A DNA stretch of 64,000 bases, taken from the NCBI GenBank assembly GCA_027604505.1, contig JADIIX010000044.1, positions 98,292-162,291 on the forward strand, read 5' to 3'. Both the position numbers and the translations under genes were made by a program. This document shows positions 32,101 to 44,300 of the stretch, piece by piece (position 1 is the first letter of the stretch; the number at the start of each line of letters is the position of its first letter). The notes below the pieces were generated by a model. The model worked only from the letters and a program-made list of their open reading frames with translations, ran no database searches and was not told the DNA's origin. This DNA is from Gonapodya sp. JEL0774. Lineage: Eukaryota; Monoblepharomycota; Monoblepharidomycetes; Monoblepharidales; Gonapodyaceae.

Positions 32101-32919
32101 ATCATACGAGCCCAGCAAACGCTCGAGAAATTGGTTGAAGGTTTGCACAAAGGAGATCATCGTCCACTGTGGTTTTGTTCTGATAGAGTGTCTCAATCTT
32201 ATAGGTGAAAAAGGACTACTTGAAGGGTATAGGGGACACACTTGATCTTGTTGTAATTGGCGCATACCTCGGTCGCGGCAAGAGGGTTGGTGTTTACGGT
32301 GGTTACCTATTGGCGTGCTACGAACCAGACAAAGAAGAGTACCAAACCATCTGCAAGGTTGGCTGGTGATTTTATCTGAAGCAATCTAGTTTATTGATGT
32401 TCGGCTTTCAGATCGGAACAGGCTTTTCGGAGGAGGATCTGAAGACTCAGTTTGAATCTCTCAAGGAGCATGTTGTCTCGGAACCCAAACCCTACTATTC
32501 GTATTCGGACGACCCGCGAGTGAAGCCCGACGTCTGGTTTGAGCCTTCAATGGTAAGAGAATGTAGATACGCCTGTACGCATGCGGGTTTTTTTTGACAT
32601 GTTTCCCCCCATCGATTCTTTCGTCAGGTTTGGGAGGTCCAATGCGCTGATTTGTCTGTTTCCCCCGTACATAAAGCAGCTGCTGGGGAGGTAATTTTTT
32701 TCTTTTCTTCCTGCACTGGATTCAACATTGAGGTGAATGCCCTTAAAATTCTAGGTGGATAGCACAAAAGGTATCTCGCTCCGGTTTCCGAGATTTATGC
32801 GCATTCGTGACGACAAGCAACCTGATGACGCGACAACAGCGGAGCAGGTTGCAGATATGTATCGCTCTCAAAAGATTCATCACCAGAAAGGGAGCTCTAA
32901 ACTGGAAGGCGAGGATTAA
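29149..32919 (+). CDS. LIG1: ATP-dependent DNA ligase I
   Basis: Seals nicks between Okazaki fragments and in excision repair. Exon 1 from ATG 29149 encodes about 290 residues of disordered Ser/Lys/Glu-rich sequence typical of LIG1 N-termini. The intron at about 30017 restores [15 protein letters not shown]. The DNA-binding domain shows [20 protein letters not shown] and [19 protein letters not shown], and the adenylation domain has [13 protein letters not shown] followed by motif [11 protein letters not shown], whose Lys accepts AMP. Then come [20 protein letters not shown] (motif III region), [11 protein letters not shown] (IIIa/IV region), [19 protein letters not shown] (motif IV), [14 protein letters not shown] (motif V) and [14 protein letters not shown] (motif VI). 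The stop is at 32917. About ten introns are needed. No clear PCNA-interacting QxxLxxFF box was found at this start. Identity is certain. Confidence 0.95.
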
Positions 32920-32996
32920 GTTTCGCACTATCATAATAGTGCCGCTAGCTTCAATTTTTGATGATATTGCTAGCAAGTTATTGTGTGTTTTGGAAA

Positions 32997-35052
32997 TGTT
33001 GAATGATCGGAATCAACGCCAGCGGCTTGTTGCGCAGGCGTCAGGTTGTTCGCCGGCAACTGCCTCCGCCATACACGATCGCGGGCCGCCCTGCGCAATT
33101 TCCTTCGATTCGCCCAAGAAGATTTGTTCAGATGCACCGGTGGATTTCGAAAATACGGGGCGCTCTACAAGAAGGTCATCAAGGCAAGAACAAAACGCGG
33201 GTTGATGGTCTCGAGACTACAGTTGGTAGGTACTGGAGGAAGGCTCATTCGATCCCTCCAGGAAACGAGGGTAATCTGAGAATCTGGCAACAAACTTGTT
33301 TATGCTACACTGTGGATTGCATTCTTCTTGTTGTGGAGCTGCGTTAGCTTTGGCTAATCTTAATCGGTTGTGTTTCACATCGACATCGCAGAGCATCTGA
33401 TAACTGTGGTTTTTGCACGCTCCGGGAGTGGACAGGAGAGTCTCGACGCCATACAGGAGGTATTGGCTACCGTTGGTGGCGACAAGCAAGCGTAAGTCAG
33501 TTGTCGAGGGTCATACTGTGGAGCGCTGCTCAATAGATTGTCCGTTTGACAGAGCTCGCCGCTTGGTGGAAACTATTGTACCGTTTCTTTCACCACGTCA
33601 AACTGCAACTCATGATGGTTTGAAGGACGGGGCGGTGGACCTCGAGGACCATAGTTATCGACAACAGGTTCTGGCGTGCATTCGCCTTCTTGATGCACTC
33701 TTCACCTCTTCCCCTATTGTCGCCCGAGAGATCGCCGACTCAAACACGTTTTGGAAGGCTGTGAAATCGCTTTTGCGGGGGAAGGGAGGGGTGCATCCCT
33801 CATCCGGCACCGAACCCGCCTTAGATGTGATTGGAGAACGGTTGATCGCGGTGGTCCGGAATTGGATGCGCTCAGCGGAAGATGGACCAACCAAACTGAC
33901 TGTTCATAGGAAAGAGAGTGGCCTGGTGATGGATAGGCTGGTTGCCCCTGAGAGGGTTGTGGTGTGTACGATTTCGTTGCTGGCGTGCGGCTGCACCCCC
34001 GCTCAGTACAATACCCATCAAATCCATCTACCCCTAGATCTTCTCACCTTCGTCTGGCCCCAAGCGTAATGGTGTTTTCTCACGGGACGCTGATGCATCC
34101 TCTATTGCTGCTTCCCGGAGTTCAACGACCACTACCCCAGCTTCCTCCTTCATCGTACCCCTCAATTCGGTTCGGTCGGGCGTTATGGAGCTCAAGGTCT
34201 CCATGTTGGTTTCCGAAGTTGACGAGGTCGTGCGGCAGGCGGACATTGCGATGCGGGGTAATAAGTCAAAGGCGAAAATAGTTGCGTCGAGCGATACTAC
34301 CGTCGCATCGAACACACTTAGTGGACTTAATTTCCGGCCAGAGGATGTATCGGATGAAATTCAAATCAGTGAAGCAGATGCAACAGAGACTATGCAAGTG
34401 CTTGAAGAGCGCACGAAAGATCTTAACCTGAGGTGTGCAGGCATGTTGGACGAGCTGAGTGGTAACTCATCGACTTTGGATTACCAGTGTGAGTTGATCA
34501 CTCAGTTCTTGCGCGAGTATGTATAGCGTCCACCACTGCTCTAACTCCTGTTGTCCCGTAAGTGTGTGTCTCCAATGCGATGGAGGACCTCAACAGTGTC
34601 GCACGCCGGCTGCGTTCCCGCCTCGGCGTGGATCCCGAACCCGACTACTTCGTTTCCACCACCTCAAACTTCTCATCTTTGCAAGTACCTGCTGACTTGG
34701 AGTCATCTGATAGGGGGAAAGGGGGAAAACTGAGTCGAATCAGTAGGTGAGTTAAGACCCCTTACATCGCATTCAAGGACTTTGGACCTCACATTGCTCT
34801 CTTCCCTCGGTCGCTTACAGCTACTCCAGTGTTTCTACAGCCGTGGGGTCCTCTAGCTCAGGAAAGGCGCCGGACTTTGGCAGCTCCTCCACGTTATCCT
34901 CATTGGCAGGAATGTCCTCAATGGGAGTGGGCCAACAGTCCACAGTTTCAGCTGGATCATCGTCTTCGTCGGCGTGGTATCCATCGTCATCGTCAGCTGG
35001 ATCGTCGGCAGCTGCCTCCACAGGGGTATTTTCGGCAGCAGCTGCTGCGTGA
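32997..35052 (+). CDS. Hypothetical multi-exon protein with helical middle and Ser-rich tail
   Basis: I do not recognise this gene securely and its exon structure is only partly resolved. Protein-like stretches in several frames include RAALRNFLRFAQEDLFR with GGFRKYGALYKKVIKAR (about 33080-33190), YRQQVLACIRLLDALFTSSP (about 33655), TFWKAVKSLLRGKGG, and a long helical segment MELKVSMLVSEVDEVVRQAD through LITQFLREYV (34184-34524). It then has VSNAMEDLNSVARRLRSRLG and a Ser/Ala/Gly-rich tail to a stop at 35050. Introns are likely near 33230-33400, 33500, 33960-34180, 34526-34565 and 34747-34820. The helical organisation loosely resembles adaptor proteins with VHS and GAT domains, but key motifs are not visible and this is only a suggestion. 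It lies in tandem after DNA ligase I. Confidence 0.4.
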
Positions 35053-35691
35053 GAATCAGCGCTTGTTATAGATTTACATGGCGATACTATAGATGTTTCT
35101 GGTTTTTATTGATTTTTGTGTGTATTTTCTGGTATTTGTATATATCATTCCTTTGTTCGCTGTGGTTTTACCCACATTCACGATAGATCATCTCACTCAT
35201 TGAAGTGGGGTGTAACCCTTGAGTCATTTTGAACGGTTTCTGAGGGACATTTCCGGTAGAAGATTTTGAAAGACCGAGCGTGGGTTTTCATAAGAGCATT
35301 GAAATTGTATTGCAAAAAGCATGCAGTTATCGTTCCAAAGGAGAAATTAGCACACTACATATGAGAATCATTTACAGTTTCGTCCCAAAGAACCACAAAC
35401 TGTTCCAAAAGTGATTTGCAAGCAATTGTAGCCACCCCAGCATCTCGATCAACGTTATCCCGTGCGTGAAGAATGAATGTTGCAAGTGATCCGATATCTC
35501 AAAACCGGTATTTCTATCCCTGTGTGCACAATGTTGCATCACTCCCTGGAAAAGCAAAAGCATCCCATTGTTGTTCCCTCAAATAGCTGCAAATATCCTG
35601 TGAGTTCGGTGAGCGGCGGAGCGGTTTCTCATCCTTCTTTTCCACAACCTCTACTGAAGACCACGGCAAAAGTCGACGTTCATTGTTGGGA
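35053..35691. other. Convergent intergenic region
   Basis: About 640 bp between two converging 3' ends. It is the AT-richest stretch of the area, with T-rich runs around 35085-35160 that could serve the plus-strand transcript's 3' end. No open frame here is protein-like and no RNA gene was recognised. Confidence 0.45.
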
Positions 35692-38600
35692 TCACTCAAT
35701 GCGAATATTGAGCGACACTCTAGTGTGCGTGATCGACGTGATATCATCTGGGTCGTCGCTCTCGTCGTACCTGCGAAGGAGATGGTTAATGGTGGGTCGG
35801 TTTGCCCAGCACATAGACCACGCGACAAGGAATCACTCAATCCCACCTCCAACACTCACTTTTCACAAATTACACCGTGACTCCACTCAGTCCTGGCCCT
35901 GCCAACCATTCCCCATGCGTCGCCCTCCCCAACCTTGAACCTGTATGCCCTCTTCCCATCTTTCCTCACCACCACGATCCATCCATCACCCTTAACTCCT
36001 AGGGTAACAATTTTATTCCCAAACCCTTCCAGCTGCGGCTGGTCTATGTGTAACGGGAAGTCCGCGTGTTGGAAATTAGGTTGGTTGGCGATCACCTCTC
36101 CTGCGTACGAAGGACCAAACGCAGCGTGTACGCGCTCCAAGTACCGCGCGTGGGCTGATTCAGGGAGAGGTTTGTGCCTTTCGAACCGATAGGCGTGTCC
36201 GAACCTGGCGATTTGAGGTGCCGTGCACCAGATGAACTTGATCGAGTGGCCTCCCGAGCCGAGGCCGCGCCACGATGTGACGGTGCCTTTGGGTCGCACA
36301 GATTCGATTTCGGTGAGGAGGGACGCGCAGCGTTGGGGGGACATGAGGTTTCTAGTTTGGTCGAGAATTGGGATGAGAGGCGGAAGCCATCAATGCCAAA
36401 TCACAAGAGGCAACAAAGACTGCAAACTTCGGGGTACAATAACGGGCATTGTGCGATTCGCTCATCCGGAGCTGGAATATTTTCTCTCTTCCACCGCTCC
36501 CCGTGTCCGTTAACCACCCCAGAAACCGCAGATCAACCCACCTGAAGCATTTGAGCCCACTCTCCCTCAAATCCCACACCGCCCACTCGGGTCCACAGAC
36601 CTTGCCAGTCTCGTCAAACACGACCGTCGTGGCCCCGTCAAAGACCCTCCTCAAATGCCCACAAAATCTCCTGCTAGGCGCAGTGGGTGCGGGGAACGGT
36701 CTCGGTTCGGGCTCCAAGGGGGGTAACGGCGGGGACGGGGACCTCGGCGGGGGATCCATGTCGGGGCTGCTGGGTGGATCCGACGAGGCATTGGGCAGGC
36801 GGTTTCGGTGTTTTCGGTGGCGGTGGCGGCGGGAGCGGTGATGGTGATGGTGGCGTGGTGGTAGTTGTCCCTCGTTGCCGGAGAGAGAAGACGAGGAGGA
36901 AAATAGAATGTCGATGGAGTCTTCCGAGCCTGTGTCGGACGACGAGTCCGAAGACGAGTCCAGGTCCGACGAGGAAGAGTCGGTGAAGGGGTCGTGGATT
37001 GTCGATCCACTTCCCGAATGCACTCCCATCCGACCATCGATCCTCGCCTTCTTAAACGACCTCCCCGCGCCCCCCTTCATCTTTCTCTTCCTCTCCTTCT
37101 CCCTCTCTCTTTCTTTCATCCTCTCCCTCTCCCTCTCCCTCTCCTTACCCCTCCTCTCCCTCCTCCTCCTCCTCTCCGCCTCCCTGGCCCTCTCCCTCGT
37201 CTCTGCCACCCTCCTCCTCTCCTCCATCCGCTTGGCTTCCATCAGCGTCACACCCTCGTCGAGCGTCACGACGCGTACCGGCACACCGTGCTCGAGCTCT
37301 TCCTCTTGAATCGATGTCAGCGGTACGATGGCGAGTTCAGCACGGAGCGCCTCCACACGAGCAGGGAGGGCTGGGTCCATGGCGGGACGAGCGGGTGCAC
37401 CCACCCATGTCGCCGCGCCAAACGGCCGCACAGGGTTCCGCGTCCTCATCGGCCGGGATCGGCTGCCATATTCTGGGCCCCCGACCGCGACCGTTCTGAC
37501 CGTGCTCTTCCCCTTCTCCCTCGACCTTTCTCGCTCATTTACCCGCTCCCGCTCCTTCTCCCGCACCCGCCCGTCCGTCTTAACCCTCTTGTTCCTCCCG
37601 ACGACCCACCCTTGATCCACGACTTCTTGCCACACCCGCTTTCCCAGCGCAAACTTGGACCGAGCCTGCAGCGCCGTGCCCTGTTCCAGAACCTCTTCCA
37701 GCACACCCGAGTGACCCGCCTGGGTCGGCTTCGTGGAGTCCGAAGAGCCCCGCACGTGCGCATCTCCTCCCGTCCCCGTCCCCGTTCCCATTCCCGCCGC
37801 CCCCGTTTCCGCATGCACCCCACCTCCACTTCGTCCGCTCTCGTGCCCGTGCCCGTGCCCGTACATGTCCGATTTCGATTCCGCCCGTCGCAAGACCCGG
37901 TCGCTGGGTCCGGGAGGTAACCTACTCGGCCTGAACGACGACGGGTGAGACGCGATGTGGTGGGTGGGGGTCTGGTTGTGCTTGTGGTCGCGCGGTGTTC
38001 CCATGCGTAACCCAGCTGCCGAGGCAGACGACCCCGACCTGCCTGTGCGTAAAGAGAACCCCCAATCGAGGATCGTCTCCCAGTCCAAAAGTGGTAAGGT
38101 GTCCTTAGTGGACGGCAAGGTTGGTGGACGCGGGTCGGGTTCCACGTGCGCGTACCCGTCCCCTCCCCCATCCACGTCCAATTCCCCGTCCACTTCGGCA
38201 AGCTCCTCAATCACCATCTGATCCTCCCCATCCCCCTCCCCGCACCCTTCCTCCGACCTCCCCGACCCCACCGACCCAGACCTAGGCGGACTGGGCATCT
38301 GCCCGGTCGTGATGCTCGTGCTAGTCCGCTGCATCTGCATCTGCGTCGGAACCGGCCCGGGGAGAGTCGGATAGGATGGCGACCGTACAGGCGACGGTGT
38401 GTTCCGCGGCGGGTCCGCGTCGATATGATGCAACGAAGGGGCTGGCGAGGGGTGGACGTGGACGTGGGACGGGAGTTGAGACGGCGAGGGGGTTCCTGTG
38501 CGGTGCCGCGGTCCTCCACCCGTGCCCAGCGATGGGGATGGGGATGGCACGGGTGGTGGGGCAAAAATGGCCGAGGGGGACACGCCCATGCCGTTGGAGA

Positions 38601-40141
38601 GGGTCGGAGGGACCGAAGTAGCAGTGGGAGCGAGGCTGGTGGGGACTCGGGTCACGTCAATACTGCCACCTACCGCCCCAGCTCCGGAAAGTACGGTGGA
38701 AAGACTCGCCGGCCCGCGGTGCATCTGCATCTGCATCGGCTGCTGCTGCTGCTGCTGTGGTGGCTGTGTGGAAGTGGAAGCCGACGTGGGCGTCGCGGCG
38801 GGAAGTACGTACACGATGTGCGGAGGAGGGGCAGCAGCATTGGAATATGCGACTGATGTCTGAGCAGCGGTTGTCTGGGTCTGCGGCTGCGTAGGGGTCG
38901 CTGTTGACAGAGCGAGCGGCTGGTTTTGGGAGGGGACGAGGTACTGTGGTTGGTGCAGGTGCAGGTGCTGTTGCTCCGTATGTCCGAGCGAGTGGTGGTG
39001 GTGTGATTGCGACTGCGACTGCGATTGGTGCACCAGCTGCTGGCCCGGGCTTGGATGTGCATTGGGTGGGATCAGGGGTGCGTAGGGGGGTGGACCGGGG
39101 AGTGAGGGGTGGAGGAGGTATCTGACGGGCTGGAGCGGGACCGAGGGGTGCTGTTGGTGTTGGGGGTGGTGGGGTTGGGATGGGAAGGGGTGCTGTTGGT
39201 GTTGGGGTGCTGGTTGCGATTGATATTGCTGGTGGTGAAGCTGGTGTTGGTGCTGGTGCTGGTGCTGGTTTTGTGAATTGTGTGGTTGCTGCTGTGTCTG
39301 GGCAGGGTGGTGGTAATGCACCTGCCCGGTCTGATGAGGTGGATGAGGAAGAGAAAGGGGATGTACGGATTGGAACTGGTGGTACTGGTGGTACTGGGGC
39401 TGGAAGGAGGGTTGGTGAAGGAGGTTGTGAGGCTGGATGGGCTGGCCCGGATGCACGAGGTGGGGAGCGAGGGTGGGAGCGGTCGGATTCGTGTTAGTGT
39501 TCGGGTTCTGGTTCGGGTTCGGGTTCTGGTTCGATGAGGACGGGGATTGAGGCATGTGGTTCAGGAGGTGGACCTGCACGAGCTGTGGCTGGTGCTGGCT
39601 CTGGGGATGCTGGGGATGCCAGTTGTGCGGGGAAGGTAGAAGGTAGTTCAGCTGTTGGGGCGTTGGTTGAGCTGGAGAGTACGGGGAGTAAGGAGGGAGT
39701 GTGATAAACTGCTGAGTGTTTGAAAATGGGAGGGGAGTGGAGCTGTGGGGGGAGTGGAGGGGAGGAGGAAGGTGCGTGAGTACAGTGTGGGGTCACTGGT
39801 GGGTTCATGGGGCCCGAGTGGGGAAGAGATGCAACAGGAGCAGGAAGCAAACGCAACGTTCACCACCGCCCAGAGGGGGGACGAGAGAGTTGAGATCGCG
39901 GAGAAGATACGAGTCGATTGGAATGCGCACAAGTGTGCGACTTGAGTTTCCGTGTCCGAGTTGCCCTTTGAGTCGATGGAAATTGCACCCACATTTTGTC
40001 CCTTTGCGCCATCGCCGAGTCCTGCTGGAGTGCGGGCGAATGAGACGGAGCGTTGACCGAGATGCGAGGAGAGATGTAGGGCGAGGACATGTGAGTGCTG
40101 AGGTCGGAGAGCCCAGCTGGGAGTGGGGAAGCGACATCCAT
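35692..40141 (-). CDS. Long low-complexity protein with C-terminal AlkB-like 2-oxoglutarate/Fe(II) dioxygenase domain
   Basis: The gene reads leftward from ATG 40141 (MDVASPLPAGLSDLSTHMSS). After one or two unresolved introns between 39900 and 39500, a single open frame of over 1000 codons (39579-36352) is rich in His/Gln/Pro/Ser. It includes a Gln run, a bipartite Arg/Glu region (ERERERERMKERERE-like) and an Asp/Ser patch. A 190-bp intron (36541-36352) restores LKCFR-NLMSPQRCASLLTEIES. The last domain contains FPLHIDQPQLEGFGNKIVTL, GMVGRARTEWSHGV and, after an 89-bp intron (35859-35771), HTRVSLNIRIE. HxD, the distal His of WSHGV and the Arg of TRVSLNIR match the iron and 2-oxoglutarate ligands of AlkB-type enzymes. 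The substrate could be nucleic acid or protein. The fusion to a giant disordered region is unusual. Catalytic fold confidence is moderate to high. Confidence 0.65.
37080..37215. repeat. CTC/CTCCCT pyrimidine tract encoding an Arg/Glu repeat
   Basis: A plus-strand run of CTCTCC/CTCCTC units (purine-rich on the coding minus strand) encodes alternating Arg-Glu/Lys-Glu residues in the AlkB-like fusion protein. The repeat is imperfect but nearly free of plus-strand purines for over 100 bp. It is a candidate for length variation. Confidence 0.75.
38738..38758 (-). repeat. CAG repeat encoding polyglutamine
   Basis: On the plus strand the sequence is a CTGCTG run; on the coding minus strand it is a CAG repeat. 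It encodes the Gln run within PPQQQQQQPMQMQMHRG of the AlkB-like fusion protein. Confidence 0.85.
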
Positions 40142-41329
40142 TGCCCGTCAACACCCCTCAACCAGACAAAGTGGGGGTGATAAAGAGTCAAGAAGGAGCA
40201 GCCTGCGTTGACGAGCGACGCTCGATGTCGCAGTTTCAGTTTCAGTTGGGACTGGGAGCGGCTGCAGTCCCCGGTACAGCTCCGAATCCCCGCGCGGGAA
40301 AGCAGGTGTCCGCGCACAGTCTGTTTCTATGCCTCCCCCTCGCTTCTCGTCTGGAAATACCCCGCTGGTTGTGTCGCTGTTTTATGGGGGATTTCCTCGC
40401 TTTCCACGTCTTCGATGCTGGGTCTCGCTTCAGGTGCGGCTGGTTGAGTTTCTGTGGTCACGTCAAAGCTCATTACTCAACCTCCACACTCCAGCGCTTG
40501 TTCCCCCACTCTCTGCAAATAAGTCTAAATTAATTTTAGTTATTTCTTGGAATGACAGTGGAGGGAACAGACGCATCTGACAGGTAATTGTCCCCGCTTA
40601 TGAGAGACACTGACCGTCAGTGTCACACCATTATACAGCCCATGTCTTAAAACACATCTGCCAGTGGATTGAAAAACAAGCATGTTATGAGAGAGTTGCC
40701 AGATTGTCCGTGCCTCCCACACTGCAGCAACTGTGTTCCATGTGGTGTGTGAGCAGATGTGAGTTCTGTCACTTTCAATTTGCACCCACCGTATCAAAAA
40801 GGACTATGCCATGGTCTTGACCTGTGATTTGTGGACAGCATGATGTCGCAATTTGAATGCAACAGAACTCACCACCTGGAGCATGCAAGAGTCCCGGCGA
40901 GGCACACGGGGTAAGAGGAGTCTCGTGCAGATGGCCAAGATAGACTGGGCTAAGAATCTGGGCCACTTTCGTAGCATAGTTTAGTGCCTATTCACGGTCT
41001 CCTTTGGGCTACCAATATTTTGTGAGTGGGTTTCTCATGGCAAGGTCTTGCTATCATGGGTATTACAATGTATCCCCGGGATAATCTGATGTTGGTGAAC
41101 TCGAACTCAATTGATTCACCACTCTTCAAAAGAGCGTGAACTACTATATCCACATAATGTCCCAGTATAGCTGCCCAGTATCTGAAATGTTGACGCCCAA
41201 AGATGTGAGGCAGGCATTGGTGCCGCGCCCCGTTCCATCCCCGGCTGGTCCGTTCCCCTCCCACAGACACCGCAGACATTCCCCCGATTCCCACGACCGG
41301 GTGGAAACAAAACGTGGACGCCGCAGGGG
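40142..41329. other. Divergent intergenic region between the AlkB-like and GH26 genes
   Basis: About 1.2 kb separate two divergent starts. The minus-gene side is GC-rich and the middle (40450-41150) is near 45 percent GC with no convincing open frame. Small upstream exons of either gene could hide here, because the GH26 frame remains Pro/Arg-rich upstream of its ATG. No RNA gene or repeat was recognised. Confidence 0.45.
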
Positions 41330-44300
41330 ATGCCGCCGCAGACGCCACCGCCCGATCGTCCGCCGTCGAGCGTGTCTGTGCCCCTCCACTGGCCTGCCGC
41401 TGTCCCGCACCCCACATGGACTCCCGCTGCTGGTTGGACGCCGCACACGCTCGCCGCACAACACGCCGCACACGCCGCACACGCCCCATCTGCGATCGCC
41501 CCTCTGCCGTCTTTCCCTGCCGCACCCCTCGCTCCTCTCGTCCCGTCAACGCGCTCGCCTCCCTCCAATCCTGCTGCTGCTGCTGCTCAGTCACGCGCTC
41601 AAATACAAAGAATTCAACAGGACTCTTCGCATTTCCGTGTCCGCCATTTGGCAACGGCGGCGTTTTTGGAGGATGGCGTGCAGGCCGTGTCCAGGTCAAA
41701 CTCTCGCTCAATCGCACACTCTCCCGGTGCTGCTGCCGGTGCTGCAGCCGGTTCCGCTGTCGGTGCTGCTGGTGGCGGTCCTGCTGCTGCGTCTCCTCCT
41801 TCTGCTGCGGCCTCAGCAACTCCCTCGCTCTCCAGACCTCAAAAGCACGACAAGCGACTCTCAAAGTCGGCAACTCCCGGCGCTCCCGCTCCAGCATCAT
41901 CCGCAGTCGTCACTTTCTCAGACTCTCCCACTCGCCACGATTCCCAATCTCGCCCCCGTCCACGCCCACGCCCCCCGCGCGACCCCAACTCTCTTCTCCA
42001 CCACCGCGCCATCCGCAACTCCCGCGCCTACATGCTCGACCCAAACACTCCTGCTCCTTTCATGACTCCTTACCCGCTCCCGGAATCTGTCGCCAACACG
42101 TATCTCCGCAACTCTTCTGTGCCACCCGTCATCGATTTTCTCACCTCGGAACCCCCCCCCACGTTCTCCCAGGCCGCCTCCTCCTCCATCCCTCCCGCTG
42201 TGCCGTCCGCACACCCCTCCTCGCCTACGCCCCCCGACAACACCACCCCAACAGCGGCACCCCCAGCCTCCATCCAGCGCTTCCGCTTCTCCGCCTTCGT
42301 ACCCCCGCCCCACCACTCCCAGGCCCCAACCACCCCGGCTCCTGCCACATTACCCCCTGCATGGGCCGGCGACGCACCCCACTCGTCTTATTTCCGCAGG
42401 TACCCTTTTCCCGCCCCATCTCCCACACCGACACCACCACCACCCCTCGACGCCCGCCCCCTCTCCTCCCGCTTCTCCCTCAACCGCGTATCCTCGGTCT
42501 TCCTTGGCGCCGTCGCATCTCGCGCTCGGTCGGTAGCCGCGGCGCGGGGACAGGGACAGGTGGGACAAGGCGGGCAGGGAGCGTGGGAGGGCGGGGAAAC
42601 TCCTGCTGCAGGGCAGGCACACGCGGCGCGCACCCCACGCTCCCCGTCCCCGTCCCAACCCTCCACACTCCACCACCGCACGGGGTACAAGTCCCATCTG
42701 AGCCCCACGACTTCGTATAACGATCTTGCCAGCTCGGTCATGCGGGAGGAAGGAGGGGTGGACGGGGCCGGGATGGGTATGGGAATTGGGATGGGGACAG
42801 AGATGGGGATGGTGACAGGAGACCCCGACGGCACCACCACCATTCCCCAGGACCACGACCAGCACGTCCCCGATGTCGCGACCACGTGGCCCGTGCCCCT
42901 CGAGGACCAAGACAACTCCGATTCTGCCTACCCGCTGGCGTTCGACCCGGACCCGGTGTCGGGATCGGTGCGTGTTTCGACGTCTGCGTCCGCATCAGGG
43001 AAGCTCCGACATGCCGGGGGCGGTGGAGGCGCCTCGTCTCTGCAGAGGACTCTCGGGTTCCGCGACGAGGACCAGCGGGGAGTGACGTTTGCCGTGCCGG
43101 ACCTGGACAAGGGGAGGGACCGGGGGACGTGGGCAGACGGTGAACCTCACTCGCATGGGAACGGGAACCTTCCTGCCCCTGCCGCCGCCTCTGCGTACCC
43201 CGACGACAATCTCACGGACCGGTATCAGTACTTGTACTCAGGTCCCAATATGTCAGACCACCAGAGCGCGCCTGACAACGACCCACACGACCCGTACGCT
43301 ATCCCGCTCGACTCACACTCCACGCTCGTGAGGCGGCACTCTCGGCCTTACAGTCCTTCTGGGGGCGGGGAGGAGTACTTGGATGGGGAAGTGAACGAGT
43401 TCGCTGACGCGTTCGGGTTGGGATACGCCAAGCAACCCCCCGGGCCGGACAAGACCGGCGACCTTGGTGCCGGCCCGTACTTCACCTCCGACGTGGACCT
43501 CGGCGCGTTGGGCCACCACCCTTCGTCTCTGCACAAGGCTGCCCGAGCGCGGAAGAGGAACCGGGCCGCGGTACACGGTGCCAAAGTGGTTCTGGCCCTG
43601 TTCATGGCCGCTGCGGGGTTCGTGGCCATCGTCCTGGGCGTCGTCAGGGAGTGGAACGCCGCGGTCGAGGCGAAAGGCAGAGCTGCGGTGAACGTGGTGT
43701 TTCCGGGGGGAGGGACAGGCGCGGGCACAGGCACAGGCACGGGGACGGGAACGGGAGCAGGGAACGGGGGTGGGACCAGCGCGACCGTACCGTACGCCAA
43801 CATCACGTGCCCCTGGATCCCTGACGCAAACCTACAAGCTCGTTTGCAGCCACCGGTCGGCGTTCGCATGAGTGGGTTCTCGCTCAACTGGCAGCACGAC
43901 TCCCCCGTGGCCCTCACGGCTCGTCTCGGGTTCCGGCCTTCGATTGTCGGCGCGTTCGCACACGTGCTGAACTCCTCGTACGAACGGGATATCCTTTTTT
44001 GGTACGCGGGGCAGTTGCAGGCTCAGGCAAAGGCATCTTCGAGTGCAGCGAACGGGTCAAGTACCGCCCTTAGCTTGGCGCTCATGCCCGATGTGGGACT
44101 CGAGAACGTAGCGGAGAGCGTGTGGCAGCAGGTGGCGGACGATTTGAAGACCGTGAATTACGGGATGGGGGTGCCTGTGTTTTTGAGGTTCGCACACGAG
44201 GTCGGTAGCAGGAGAAGTCTAAGGCGATTCTGTCGCCTTTGTGGCCCCTGTTCCAGGTTTTGACATCTCTTCTTTTGTTTCCGGGCTTCCTGTCCCGCTT

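Noticed and set aside
36994-37920. Plus-strand open frame of 308 codons opposite the AlkB-like gene
   Set aside because: Shadow of low-complexity, GC-rich minus-strand coding sequence; Arg/Pro/Leu composition, no domain, and the minus frame is over 1000 codons.
41314-42720. 468-codon plus frame overlapping the GH26 first exon
   Set aside because: Arg/Cys/Pro-rich out-of-frame reading of the same repeats; the GH26 frame carries the catalytic domain.
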